NCBI RefSeq assembly: GCF_030435705.1
Contig: NZ_CP129382.1
Location: forward strand, 2,232,001-2,296,000
Length of the DNA: 64,000 nucleotides
Source: Rhizobium sp. SSA_523
GTDB taxonomy: Bacteria > Pseudomonadota > Alphaproteobacteria > Rhizobiales > Rhizobiaceae
Direction: 5' to 3'
Position 1 is the stretch's first letter. Each line of letters opens with the position of its first letter. Below the pieces are notes generated by a model, which did not search any database, had not been told where the DNA came from, and worked only from the letters and a program-made list of their open reading frames with translations. A program made the position numbers and the translations under genes. Below are positions 16,836-25,308 of this stretch, one piece after another.

Positions 16836-18596
16836 ATGGCAAACGCAAACCAGACCCCGGACCAGCTGAGCGAATTCGACCGAGTCAGTCGCGAGTTCAG
16901 TTTTTACGCCCAGCTGCGCATGATGGCGGGCGCCTTCTGGTACTCCAATGTGCGCAACCGCGTGCTCCTGCTGACCGCGGCGCTTCTCACCGTCATCCTG
17001 TCCACTGTCTATGCGCAATACCGGCTAAACTACTGGAACACGCCCTTCTACAACGCGCTGGAACAGCGCGACCTGCCGGCCTTCCTGGAGCAATTGCAGG
17101 TCTTCTGCATCATTGCCGGCACGCTGTTGATCCTCAACGTGATCCAGGCCTGGCTGAACCAGATGACGGCGGTGCGCATGCGCGAGGGCCTGACGCGCGA
17201 TCTCATCGACCAGTGGATGAAGCCGGGCCGGGCGTTGAAGCTGGCAAGCTCGGGACCGATCGGCATTAATCCCGATCAGAGGCTGCACGAGGATGCCCGC
17301 AATCTGGCGGAACTGACCACGACTCTCGCCATCGGGCTCGTCAATGCCACCATCCTGCTCTTGAGTTTCGTCGGCGTTCTGTGGCTGCTGTCTGCCGATT
17401 TCTCCTTCGAATGGAACGGCCGGCAGATCGCCATTCCGGGCTATATGGTCTGGGCGGCCCTGATCTATGCGGGCAGCGCCTCGCTGCTCAGCAAGGTGGT
17501 GGGCCGAAAACTGCCGGGGCTGAACACCCAGCGCTATGCGAAGGAGGCGGAGCTGCGCTTCGCCTTGATGCACACCAACGAGAACCTGATGGCGATCACG
17601 CTCGCCAAGGGGGAAGACAGCGAGACGCGACGCATACAGGAGGCTGTCAGCGCCGTCCTGTCCGTGCTTGGACAACTGGCCTGGGCTGCCACCAAACTGA
17701 CCTGGGTATCGGCCGGCTTCGGCTGGATGACGACGATCGCGCCGATCCTGATTGCCGCCCCGGTCTATTTCAGCGGCACCTTGTCCTTCGGCGGATTGAT
17801 GATGGCGGTCGGCGCCTTTAACCAGGTCAATACGGCGCTTCGCTGGTATATCGACAATTTCCGCCCCATAGCCGACTGGACGGCGGCACTCTACCGGGTC
17901 TCGATCTTTCGCCGCGCCCTTTGCAGCCTGGACGACGCAGAGGATGTGGTCGATACCGTCTCGATCGCCGTCGGCCAGGATGGCAGGCTGACCATCCGCG
18001 ATCTGGCATTGACCCCCGCCCTCTCCTCCTCCGGCGCCGAGCGGGGCCTGCGCATGGCGGGAGAGACGGTGATCGCCGCAGGGGAGCGTGTCATGATCAA
18101 CGGCGATCCCGGCGCCAACCGGCATCTGCTCTTCATGGCGCTGGCCGGTCTCTGGCGCTTCGGCTCCGGCGAGATCCGTTTGCCGCCGCCGCAGGACATG
18201 CTGTTCATCCCGCAGAAAGGCTATTTTCCCGATGCGACGCTGCGCGAAGTGCTCGCCTATCCGCACCGGGTCACGGCCTATGGCGACAGCCAGCTGGCGC
18301 AGGCTTTGACGCGGGTCGGACTGGCCTCGCTGATCGACAGGCTCGACCAGCGGGAACGCTGGGAGCGCATCCTTGACGACGAGGACCAGGCCCGGCTGCG
18401 GCTGGCCAATGCCATCCTGCTCGCGCCGCGCTGGATCGTCATCGACGATGCCATGGATGCGCTCGAACCGGCCGTTCAGCAGGAGGTGACCGAGATCCTG
18501 CGCCAGATCCCGGAGGTGGCGCTCATCTATATCGGCAGGTCCGAGGCCTTCATGACGCTCGAACCGCGGCTGATCCATCTCCAGCCGCTGAAGTGA
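16836..18596 (+). CDS. SbmA/BacA/YddA-type ABC transporter with degenerate ATPase motifs
   Basis: 586 residues. Residues 1-360 form the SbmA/BacA-type membrane domain with six or so spans (YWNTPFYNALEQRD, RMREGLTRDLIDQWM and the AELTTTLAIGLVNATILL helix are family marks). Residues 380-586 align with the YddA-like ATPase domain, but each catalytic motif is altered: the Walker A position reads GDPGANRH (423-430) without Lys or Ser/Thr, the signature position is LDDEDQAR, Walker B ends in IDDAMDALE instead of DEATSALD, and the H-loop position is IGRSEA. Q460 remains. Start ATG at 16836 is preferred; the frame is open from 16746. It may transport without ATP, as SbmA/BacA do, or be a non-catalytic partner. 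Confidence 0.82.
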   Translation: MANANQTPDQLSEFDRVSREFSFYAQLRMMAGAFWYSNVRNRVLLLTAALLTVILSTVYAQYRLNYWNTPFYNALEQRDLPAFLEQLQVFCIIAGTLLILNVIQAWLNQMTAVRMREGLTRDLIDQWMKPGRALKLASSGPIGINPDQRLHEDARNLAELTTTLAIGLVNATILLLSFVGVLWLLSADFSFEWNGRQIAIPGYMVWAALIYAGSASLLSKVVGRKLPGLNTQRYAKEAELRFALMHTNENLMAITLAKGEDSETRRIQEAVSAVLSVLGQLAWAATKLTWVSAGFGWMTTIAPILIAAPVYFSGTLSFGGLMMAVGAFNQVNTALRWYIDNFRPIADWTAALYRVSIFRRALCSLDDAEDVVDTVSIAVGQDGRLTIRDLALTPALSSSGAERGLRMAGETVIAAGERVMINGDPGANRHLLFMALAGLWRFGSGEIRLPPPQDMLFIPQKGYFPDATLREVLAYPHRVTAYGDSQLAQALTRVGLASLIDRLDQRERWERILDDEDQARLRLANAILLAPRWIVIDDAMDALEPAVQQEVTEILRQIPEVALIYIGRSEAFMTLEPRLIHLQPLK

Positions 18597-18620
18597 TTGG
18601 TCGGGAAGAGGAAAGCGGCA

Positions 18621-20525
18621 TCAATCGAGCAGGCTGCGAAGCTCCAGCGCCAGATCCCGCGCCGTGTAGGGCTTTTTCAGCCAGCGGCCATCCGCCGCCA
18701 GCTGCTTGCCGGCAACCTCCGGCTCGGCATAGCCCGAGGTGAAGAGGATCTTGATGTCGGGCCGGATGTCGCGAACGATCTTCGCCAGCTGGTCGCCGGA
18801 TAGTCCCGGCATGGAAATATCGGTGAAGAGCAGCGCGATCCCGGGATTGCGCTCCAGAACCCGAAGCGCTTCCTCGCCATTGGCAGCCTGGCACACGCTA
18901 TAGCCGAAGCTTTCCAGCCGCGCCACGGCAACCCGGCGCACGCGCGCATCGTCCTCCACGACGAGGATGGTTTCGTGCCCGCCCGGAAGCTCCGCCGCGC
19001 GCCGTCCCGGATCGTTGGGCAGCGCAGCCGTTCCGCCGCTCGCCGCCGGCAAAAAGAGGCGCACGCTGGTGCCCTGGCCGATCTCGCTGTAGATCTGGAT
19101 ATGACCGCCAGACTGCCTGACGAAACCATAGACCATGGACAGGCCGAGCCCGGTTCCGGAGCCCGCCGTCTTGGTGGTGAAGAAGGGCTCGAAAGCCCTG
19201 TTCTTCACCTCTTCCGTCATGCCGGTTCCGGTATCGGTCACCGCCACCAGGACATAATCGCCAGCGCGCAGTTGCGGATACATCTGCGCATAATCGAAAT
19301 CGAGATGCACCCGATTGACCTCAATCGTCAGAAGGCCGCCAGAGGGCATGGAATCGCGGGCATTGAGCGCCAGGTTCAGCAGGGCATTCTGCAATTGCGG
19401 CCCGTCCACCAGGGCTTCATTGCCGCCGCCGCGAATGGTGGTGCGCAAATCGACGCTATCGCCGATCGTGCGGCGGATAAGCTCCGAGAAACTCGAGACG
19501 AGTTGGCCAAGATCGATCAGGCGCGGATTGAGCGGCTGCCGCCGGCCGAAGGCCAGCAATTGTCCGGTCAGCTTCGCCCCGTCATCGGTGGCGCCCTGCG
19601 CCTCGTGCAAAAGGGTCAGCGCACGCGGATCGTCGAGCTTCATCTCGAGCATTTCGAGATTGCCGCTGATGACCGTCAGGAGATTGTTGAAATCATGGGC
19701 GAGCCCGCCGGTCAGCTGGCCGATCGCCTCCATTTTCTGGGCCTGGCGCAACTCCTCTTCGATCTTGTGACGGCTGGTGAGGTCGCGAATGAAGCCGGTG
19801 AAGATGCGCCGGCCATTGGATATGGCCTCGCCCACCGCCAGCTCCATCGGGAAGGTCGTGCCGTCCTTGCGCAATCCCTTCACCACGCGGCCGAGCCCGA
19901 TAATGCGCCGCTGGCCGCTGGTCAGGTAATTGACGATATAGCGATCATGGCTTTCGCGGTCCGGCGACGGCATCAGGATCCGGACATTCTCGCCCTCCAC
20001 CTCGTCCGCCTCATAGCCGAACAGATCCTCCGCCGTGGAGGAGAAGGAGGTGATCACCCCCACTTCGTCGATGACGACCATGGCCTCCGGCACCGTCTGC
20101 AGGATCGAGCGGAAATGCGCCTCGCGGGCCGAAAGGCTCTCCTGGATCGAGGCGGCGGAGCGAAAATCCTCGTTGAGCTGGATGACGACCGGCTGCCCGT
20201 CCACCTCGGAAAGCACCCAGCGGCTGAGGACGGTGATCGCGTGGCCGTCCTTGTGGCGATATTCGAGCGTGCTTTTCCAGGCGCCCCCGGTGCGGATATC
20301 GGCAATGATGGCCGCGATATCGAGGCTTGAACCGGGCTGCAGCAGCTCCATGACATGCAAGCCGACCACCTCATCGGGCGACCAGCCGAACAGTTCGGCA
20401 CTTCCGGCGCTCCAATGGCTGATGATGCCGTCTTCCCCATGCGCAACGACATTGATCGGGTCTAGAACGGCAACCAGACGTATCAGATCGTCTGCCTGCG
20501 TACGGAACTTTGCCGTTTCGTCCAT
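18621..20525 (-). CDS. Hybrid haem-PAS oxygen-sensor histidine kinase (hFixL type)
   Basis: 634 residues from ATG 20525, chosen because AAGAGGA lies eight bases upstream; a TTG at 20567 overlaps the fixK stop. Order: PAS-A (about 15-120), PAS-B (135-255), HisKA with phospho-acceptor His277 in GGLAHDFNNLL, HATPase (N box LNLALNARDSM, VTDTGTGM, FEPFFTTK, GTGLGLSMVYG), receiver with Asp569 in FTDISMPG. PAS-B matches the FixL haem pocket: His193 in RESHDRY aligns with the haem-binding His200 of Bradyrhizobium FixL and Arg213, twenty residues on, with Arg220. No membrane segments. It lies downstream of fixK, and the FxkR-like regulator is divergent. It should autophosphorylate when haem loses oxygen. 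Confidence 0.87.
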   Translation of the reverse strand: MDETAKFRTQADDLIRLVAVLDPINVVAHGEDGIISHWSAGSAELFGWSPDEVVGLHVMELLQPGSSLDIAAIIADIRTGGAWKSTLEYRHKDGHAITVLSRWVLSEVDGQPVVIQLNEDFRSAASIQESLSAREAHFRSILQTVPEAMVVIDEVGVITSFSSTAEDLFGYEADEVEGENVRILMPSPDRESHDRYIVNYLTSGQRRIIGLGRVVKGLRKDGTTFPMELAVGEAISNGRRIFTGFIRDLTSRHKIEEELRQAQKMEAIGQLTGGLAHDFNNLLTVISGNLEMLEMKLDDPRALTLLHEAQGATDDGAKLTGQLLAFGRRQPLNPRLIDLGQLVSSFSELIRRTIGDSVDLRTTIRGGGNEALVDGPQLQNALLNLALNARDSMPSGGLLTIEVNRVHLDFDYAQMYPQLRAGDYVLVAVTDTGTGMTEEVKNRAFEPFFTTKTAGSGTGLGLSMVYGFVRQSGGHIQIYSEIGQGTSVRLFLPAASGGTAALPNDPGRRAAELPGGHETILVVEDDARVRRVAVARLESFGYSVCQAANGEEALRVLERNPGIALLFTDISMPGLSGDQLAKIVRDIRPDIKILFTSGYAEPEVAGKQLAADGRWLKKPYTARDLALELRSLLD

Positions 20526-20563
20526 GCCTGTCCTCTTGCCGCCGCCATGGCGGATCTTCTGCG

Positions 20564-21316
20564 TCAATGCGGCCAGACGGCCTGTCTCGTCTTGGAGGTA
20601 CCGGCATCGGCACTGTCATAACTATCGCCATCGCCGCACAGAGCAAGTAGTTTTCCGGGCTTGGCGATATCAAAGGCGTGACGGCCATTGGGTGCGATCA
20701 CGCCGCGCGAAACAAGCTTGGTGATGGTGCGCGAGACGGTTTCGATGGTCAGGCCGAGATAGTCCGCCATATCCTGCCGGCTCATCGCCAGTTCGATCCT
20801 GCGGGAAAGCGCCTGATCGCCGTTCAGCCGGCGGGCGATCAGCAGCAGGAAGCTGCATACCCTTTCCTCGGCGCTCTTGCGTGACAAAAGCACCATCTGA
20901 TCCTGCGCTGCGGCCATTTCGTCGCAGATGAGAGCAAAGAGCTGCGGCCGAAGATCGGGCGAGGTTTCGATCGCTTCCTGGAAGACGCGCCGTGTCACCC
21001 GGCGGACCGTGACCGGCGTGACGGCCTCGGCGCTGTAGAGATAGACATCCTTCAGCGACAGGCCGACCATGTCGCCGGCATGGAGAAAGCCGGTGATGAC
21101 CCGGCGGCCATCCGATATGATCTTGAAAATCCTCAGGACGCCCTCGGCAATCTCGAACACGTGCTGGGCCCGATCGCCCTGCCAGAACAGGCCTTCCCCG
21201 ATATCCAGGCTCTCGCGCGGTACCGCAGCGAAAAGCTCGTCGAGCGTCGCCAGCGGCGGCTTCATCGATGCCATGGCAGCATAGGCGGAATGTGCGTTTG
21301 AACCGGTCGAAAGCAT
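20564..21316 (-). CDS. fixK: Crp/Fnr-family regulator, FixK type
   Basis: 250 residues from ATG 21316, which has AGAGGGA just upstream. Residues 40-150 are the cyclic-nucleotide-binding-like beta roll (WQGDRAQHVFEIAEGVLRIF, then GRRVITGFLHAGDMVGLS). The helix-turn-helix is MSRQDMADYLGLTIETVSR; E-x-x-S-R in its recognition helix predicts an FNR-type TTGAT-N4-ATCAA target. The four N-terminal cysteines of Fnr/FnrN are absent, so it does not sense oxygen itself, as in FixK. It precedes the hFixL gene with a 38-bp gap to the preferred kinase start, and a K-box-like element lies 84 bp upstream of its start. Confidence 0.87.
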   Translation of the reverse strand: MLSTGSNAHSAYAAMASMKPPLATLDELFAAVPRESLDIGEGLFWQGDRAQHVFEIAEGVLRIFKIISDGRRVITGFLHAGDMVGLSLKDVYLYSAEAVTPVTVRRVTRRVFQEAIETSPDLRPQLFALICDEMAAAQDQMVLLSRKSAEERVCSFLLLIARRLNGDQALSRRIELAMSRQDMADYLGLTIETVSRTITKLVSRGVIAPNGRHAFDIAKPGKLLALCGDGDSYDSADAGTSKTRQAVWPH

Positions 21317-21399
21317 GTGCGTCCCTCTGTCTTGCTGGGTCAACTATGCAGAGGGGCGGTGACAGAAGGATGCCGCGCGTGTTACGGATCGTGCGATCG

Positions 21400-21415
21400 T
21401 GTAACAGACTGTAAC
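21400..21415 (-). promoter_or_regulatory. K-box-like direct repeat upstream of fixK
   Basis: On the minus strand the sequence is GTTACA-GTCT-GTTACA, that is GTTACA-N4-GTTACA exactly. I recall this as the K-box through which FxkR activates fixK in Rhizobium etli. It lies 84 bp upstream of the fixK start and 29 bp upstream of the FxkR-like gene on the other strand. A further GTTAC half site in opposite orientation is at 21381-21385. Activation of fixK is the inferred role; effect on the regulator's own gene is open. Confidence 0.8.
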
Positions 21416-21443
21416 AACGCATCCATTAGGCAGGCCTGATAGA

Positions 21444-22187
21444 ATGTATCGCGAGCGGCGGGCAGAACATATTCTGGTTGTTGATGACGATCCGCGTATC
21501 CGCCAGATGATCATCCGGTATTTCGAGGACGAGGGCTTTGTCGTGCACGGCGCGGCCGATGGCGCGGCCATGCGCAAGGCGCTGGCAGAGCATTGCGTCG
21601 ACCTCATCCTGCTGGACCTCGTCCTGCCCAATAGCGAGGATGGCCTTGCTTTGGCGCGCGAGGTGCGGACCTCCTCGGATGTGCCGATCGTGATGCTGAC
21701 CGGACGCGACGACGTGCTGGACCGGATCATCGGCCTGGAAGTCGGGGCCGATGATTATATCCCCAAGCCCTTCCATCTGCGCGAAGTCCTGGCGCGGGTG
21801 CGCAGCATTCTGCGCCGGCGCCGCCCGGCGGAGGCCGTGCCGCAGGAAAGCGGCCAGGTGATGGAATTCGAAGGCTGGAAGCTGGAAGTCAGCCGCCGGC
21901 GACTCCTCAATCCGCAGGGCGAAGAGGTGGAGCTGACCACCGGCGAATTCGACATGCTCTCGGTCATGGTTCGCAATGGCGGACGCGTGCTGACCCGCGA
22001 AATGCTGATGGACCAGACGCGCGGACGGCAACTGGAGGCCTTTGATCGCGCCATCGATGCGCAGATCGCCAGGCTTCGCAAGAAGATCGAGGCCGATCCC
22101 GCCCATCCGGTCCTGATCCGGTCCGTGCGCGGGGTCGGCTATATCTTCACCGGCGATGCCCCGAAATCCGCGTCGCTCAAAGCCTGA
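21444..22187 (+). CDS. OmpR/PhoB-family response regulator, FxkR-like
   Basis: 247 residues. Receiver domain 8-120: acidic pair DDD at 14-16, phospho-acceptor Asp58 in LILLDLVLP, Thr in VMLTGRDD and Lys in YIPKPF. Winged-helix DNA-binding domain 145-235: LTTGEFDMLSVMVRNGG, LTREMLMD, DRAIDAQIARLRKKIE and RSVRGVGYIF, the classical OmpR set. It is divergent from fixK and hfixL. In Rhizobium etli an OmpR-type regulator, FxkR, replaces FixJ as partner of hybrid FixL; gene context plus the adjacent K-box make this its likely counterpart. Sequence alone cannot separate it from other OmpR family members. Confidence 0.83.
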   Translation: MYRERRAEHILVVDDDPRIRQMIIRYFEDEGFVVHGAADGAAMRKALAEHCVDLILLDLVLPNSEDGLALAREVRTSSDVPIVMLTGRDDVLDRIIGLEVGADDYIPKPFHLREVLARVRSILRRRRPAEAVPQESGQVMEFEGWKLEVSRRRLLNPQGEEVELTTGEFDMLSVMVRNGGRVLTREMLMDQTRGRQLEAFDRAIDAQIARLRKKIEADPAHPVLIRSVRGVGYIFTGDAPKSASLKA

Positions 22188-22230
22188 GAGACGTCAAGAG
22201 CAGGTCTTACCGCAGGAGCGGACAGACAGG

Positions 22231-22605
22231 TCACGGCACCGGTTGCAGGACCGGGCAGGCCGTGTCGAGTCCTGCGGCGAAAGCCCGGATATGCGCCTGG
22301 AATGCCGATTGCACACCCTCTTCATCGACAACCGTGGCCACCACGTAAAGCGGCACGTCGAGGCTCGTGACGGACCCGCTTCGCTGGATGCGGGTATGAC
22401 ATAGGCCTTTCAGATAGCCGGCGGCATTGGCGCAGACAAACAACCGGTCGCTGGCCCAGGGCGCCTGGCTTGCGGCGATGATCGTCTGGCAGGACTGGCG
22501 CCAGCGGGAAAGATCGCAATCGGCTTGCACCGCACTGGCGAGCGGAAAGGCCCGGTCGATCTGGGCGGGCGTCATCTCGGTGACAATATAGGCGGCGGTC
22601 GTCAT
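22231..22605 (-). CDS. Conserved hypothetical protein, possibly GNAT-like
   Basis: 124 residues from ATG 22605, preceded by CGAGGAA. The frame is open much further upstream; an ATG at 22722 would add 39 residues but has a poorer ribosome site. A beta-strand-rich pattern with LFVCANAAGYLKGLC and DVPLYVVATVVDEEGVQSAF looks like the central strands of an acetyltransferase fold, but I cannot place the acetyl-CoA motif with confidence. It converges on the FxkR-like gene, 43 bp apart. Function unknown. Confidence 0.5.
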   Translation of the reverse strand: MTTAAYIVTEMTPAQIDRAFPLASAVQADCDLSRWRQSCQTIIAASQAPWASDRLFVCANAAGYLKGLCHTRIQRSGSVTSLDVPLYVVATVVDEEGVQSAFQAHIRAFAAGLDTACPVLQPVP

Positions 22606-23215
22606 CTCATTCCTCGGAAGGCTTGCCCCTTCCCGGCTCGCAGCCCAAACGGGCCGCAGGATTTCCGATGCCGCGATAAATAGCCGATCGGCGAGGTGGA
22701 GGCTTTGAGGAGAATCAAACATCAGCCGCCCTGTGACGATGAATATCGGGCGAATGTCAGGATGGACCGGCGCCTTGCGGGGAGACCGCAGACGAGGCGG
22801 CGCGCCCGACCTGTCCGACCAGACGCTGAGCCTCCCGCGGCAAGACAAAGTGGCCACGCGCGACGCCCTGGCAAGGACCGCGCCAGAAGCGCCACGCGCG
22901 GCAACCCGGAACATCTACCGCTATAGATGCGATCCGGGCCATGACTGTGTCTGCTGTGGAAAATGAGTGGCGGCACCGCAGGCGCGTGCAGCCATATATT
23001 ATCGACAGCTAAAGAAAGGCAAAAGTGAGGCTAAACGTTTAATCATGCAAGATCGAGGGCTGCCTTCGGTCCCAGCGCACGCACAAGGCCTCCAAACGCG
23101 CGTTTGCTGATAAATTGGGCATATATCGTTCGTGCCGTTAATTTGAGCGAATCCCCTTGCCAAGCGCGCCACAACGCGGCATCACTTCCACGGTAACGAC
23201 AACCGGCCTGGGCGC
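22606..23215. other. Intergenic region upstream of nasT, no supported gene
   Basis: About 610 bp. The first 300 bp are GC-rich with several short frames on both strands, none with a good ribosome site or family resemblance. The last 250 bp are more AT-rich (around CATATATTATCG and GATAAATTGGGCATATATCG) and probably carry the nasT promoter. No sigma-54, FixK-type or other operator was recognised. Confidence 0.5.
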
Positions 23216-23803
23216 ATGCTGCAGCAAGACCTCACAATCCTTGTCATCGATGAGAATGCCATCCGGTCGTCGATCATCGAGGAGGGTCTGCAGGAGGCAG
23301 GCCACCGAAACGTGACGGTCATTCACGAAGTTCAAGGCGTTGCGCGCATCATCGAGACCCTGCGGCCGGATGTGATCATCATCGATATCGAAAATCCCGA
23401 CCGCGACCAGATGGAGCACCTCTTCCAGCTGACCCGCACGGTGTCGCGGCCGATCGCCATGTTTGTCGACCGCTCCGATACGGCCTCCATCGAGGCGGCG
23501 GTGGAGGCCGGAGTGTCCGCCTATATTGTGGACGGGCTGAAAAAGGAGCGCGTCAAGCCCATTCTGGACATGGCCGTTTCCCGCTTCAACGCCTTCAGCC
23601 GGCTGCAACGCGAACTGGCCGAGGCGCGATCGGCCCTCGAAGAGCGCAAGATCATCGAGCGCGCCAAGGGCATTCTGATGAAGCTGCGCGGACTGTCCGA
23701 GGACGAGGCCTTCACGCTCTTGCGGCAGACGGCGATGAACGAAAAGAAGAAGATGTCGGAGATTGCGCAAAGCGTCGTCACTGCTGCAGGCCTGCTGACA
23801 TGA
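23216..23803 (+). CDS. nasT: ANTAR-domain antitermination regulator NasT
   Basis: 195 residues. Residues 6-120 form a receiver-like domain with Asp in DVIIIDIENPD; residues 130-190 form the RNA-binding ANTAR domain with LEERKIIERAKGILMKLRGLSEDEAFTLLR split across its helices (KIIERAKGILMK, SEDEAFTLLRQTAM). NasT binds paired hexaloop hairpins in leader RNA and prevents termination. Its stop overlaps the start of the NasS gene (ATGA), the order known for this regulatory pair, and such hairpins are present in front of nirB downstream. The ATG at 23216 has only a weak ribosome site. Confidence 0.92.
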   Translation: MLQQDLTILVIDENAIRSSIIEEGLQEAGHRNVTVIHEVQGVARIIETLRPDVIIIDIENPDRDQMEHLFQLTRTVSRPIAMFVDRSDTASIEAAVEAGVSAYIVDGLKKERVKPILDMAVSRFNAFSRLQRELAEARSALEERKIIERAKGILMKLRGLSEDEAFTLLRQTAMNEKKKMSEIAQSVVTAAGLLT

Positions 23804-25143
23804 TGACAGGGCAATCCAAACCGGCCGCCATGCAGAAGGGAGCGCCAGCCATGGCCAAGCAAACGCAGCAGAACCTCTCCGCACCCGCCCGAGTGCAGGG
23901 GCCGGAGCCCAAGATGTTGCGCGCCGGCTTCATTCCCCTGGTGGACGCGTCGATCCTGATTGCGGCGAAGGAATTCGGTTTTGCAGAGCGCGAAGGCCTG
24001 ACGCTCGACCTCGTCAGGGATGTCTCCTGGGCCAATGTGCGTGACCGCCTGGCCTTCCGCCAGTTCGACATCGCCCATATGCTCTCTCCCATGCCTGTCG
24101 CCTCGATGCTGGGCCTCGGCTCCAACCCCTCCCCCACGATCACCCCCTTTTCTCTGGGGCGCGGCGGCAATGCGATCACCCTCTCCACCCGCCTCTTTGC
24201 CCGCATGCAGGAGATCGCCGGACTGTCGGAAACAGGATCCGCGCTGGACAATGCGCTGGCCCTTTCCGCCCTCCTGAAGACCATGCGCCGACAGGGCGAG
24301 GCGCCACCGACCTTTGGAATGACCTATCCCTTCTCCTCGCATAATTATGAATTCCGCTACTGGCTGGCCGCCGGTGGCATCGACCCGGACAAGGATGTCA
24401 AGATGGTCGTGGTGCCACCGCCTTTGACCTCGGACGCGCTCGCGGCCGGCGCGATCGATGGTTTTTGCGTCGGCGCACCTTGGAACATGGTCGCCTCCGA
24501 GCGTGGCGTCGGCCGTATCGTGGCCGCAAAGCAGGATATCTGGCCGCTGGCGCCCGAAAAGGTGATCGGCATGCGCCCGGACTGGGCGCAGAACCATCAG
24601 GACACCGTTTCGCGCCTCATCGTGGCTCTGGATGCGGCTGCGCAATGGTGCGACCGGGCCGACAATCACGATGCGCTGGCCGATATTCTGGCAGCTCCCC
24701 ACTATATTGCCGCACCCAAGCAGATCATCCGCCATGTGCTGGCGGGCGAGTTCAGCCTCGATGCACGCGGCAATCGCCGGGTCATCGAGCGCTATTTCAC
24801 CTTCCATGACGGGAATGCCAATTACCCGCTGCCAAGCCAGGCCTTGTGGATCTTCAGCCAGATGATCCGCTGGGGACAGGCGGTCTACAGCAGAGAGGCC
24901 GCAGAGGCCGCCGCCGCCGCCTACCGGCCCGACCTTTACAGGATGGCCCTCGGCAAACCGCGTCCTTCCGCCGCTATGCCGGAGCCGAAGAGCTTCGCTC
25001 CGCACGGCACGACGGACGAAGATCGTTTCATGGACGGGATGATCTTCGACCCTTCCGACCTCGAGGCCTATGTCCGCCGCTTCCCCGTGAGAGCCTCCTT
25101 GCCCTCATCGTCCGCAAGAACCGCAACCTTGGACGAGAGCTGA
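23800..25143 (+). CDS. nasS: Nitrate/nitrite sensor NasS (NrtA-like cytoplasmic protein)
   Basis: 447 residues of the NrtA/CmpA periplasmic-binding fold: RAGFIPLVDASILIAAKEFGF, FRQFDIAHMLSPMPVAS, FGMTYPFSSHNYEFRYWLA, AGAIDGFCVGAPWN. Unlike transporter NrtA it has no signal peptide or lipobox; the first 35 residues are polar, so it should be cytoplasmic. With nasT upstream and overlapping, it is best read as NasS, which in other alphaproteobacteria and Azotobacter holds NasT inactive until nitrate or nitrite binds. It precedes the nirB leader by 325 bp including its promoter. No NrtB/C transporter genes are near. Confidence 0.88.
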   Translation: MMTGQSKPAAMQKGAPAMAKQTQQNLSAPARVQGPEPKMLRAGFIPLVDASILIAAKEFGFAEREGLTLDLVRDVSWANVRDRLAFRQFDIAHMLSPMPVASMLGLGSNPSPTITPFSLGRGGNAITLSTRLFARMQEIAGLSETGSALDNALALSALLKTMRRQGEAPPTFGMTYPFSSHNYEFRYWLAAGGIDPDKDVKMVVVPPPLTSDALAAGAIDGFCVGAPWNMVASERGVGRIVAAKQDIWPLAPEKVIGMRPDWAQNHQDTVSRLIVALDAAAQWCDRADNHDALADILAAPHYIAAPKQIIRHVLAGEFSLDARGNRRVIERYFTFHDGNANYPLPSQALWIFSQMIRWGQAVYSREAAEAAAAAYRPDLYRMALGKPRPSAAMPEPKSFAPHGTTDEDRFMDGMIFDPSDLEAYVRRFPVRASLPSSSARTATLDES

Positions 25144-25281
25144 CGGATCTCAGAAGCCGCTTAAATTTGCGGCATTGCCTAATAAACAGCAGGCTTTGCC
25201 GACTGCGGCTCGTTCCCGGTTGATCGCAAGTCCTCATAAGAAGACCAACTAAACCAATGAATTAGACAAATTTCGCGCAGT

Positions 25282-25296
25282 TGGCACGCGGCTTGC
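25282..25296 (+). promoter_or_regulatory. Sigma-54 promoter of the nirB operon
   Basis: TGGCACG-N4-TTGC fits the -24/-12 consensus fully (TGGCAC at 25282-25287, TTGC at 25293-25296, A after it). Expected start of transcription is near 25308, leaving a leader of about 160 nt before nirB. The upstream AT-rich stretch 25215-25280 would be where an NtrC-type enhancer-binding protein acts. The element implies nitrogen-limitation control through RpoN and NtrC. Confidence 0.88.
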
Positions 25297-25308
25297 AGTA
25301 CCTTTGTA

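Noticed and set aside
22733..22966. 77-codon plus-strand frame ending in CDPGHDCVCCGK
   Set aside because: The cysteine-rich end is suggestive, but there is no ribosome site and no conservation I recognise, and the frame lies antisense to the possible 5' extension of the 22231-22605 gene.
23800..25143. NrtA, the periplasmic component of a nitrate ABC importer
   Set aside because: There is no signal peptide or lipobox and no NrtB/C partner, and the gene overlaps nasT. NasS is the better reading.
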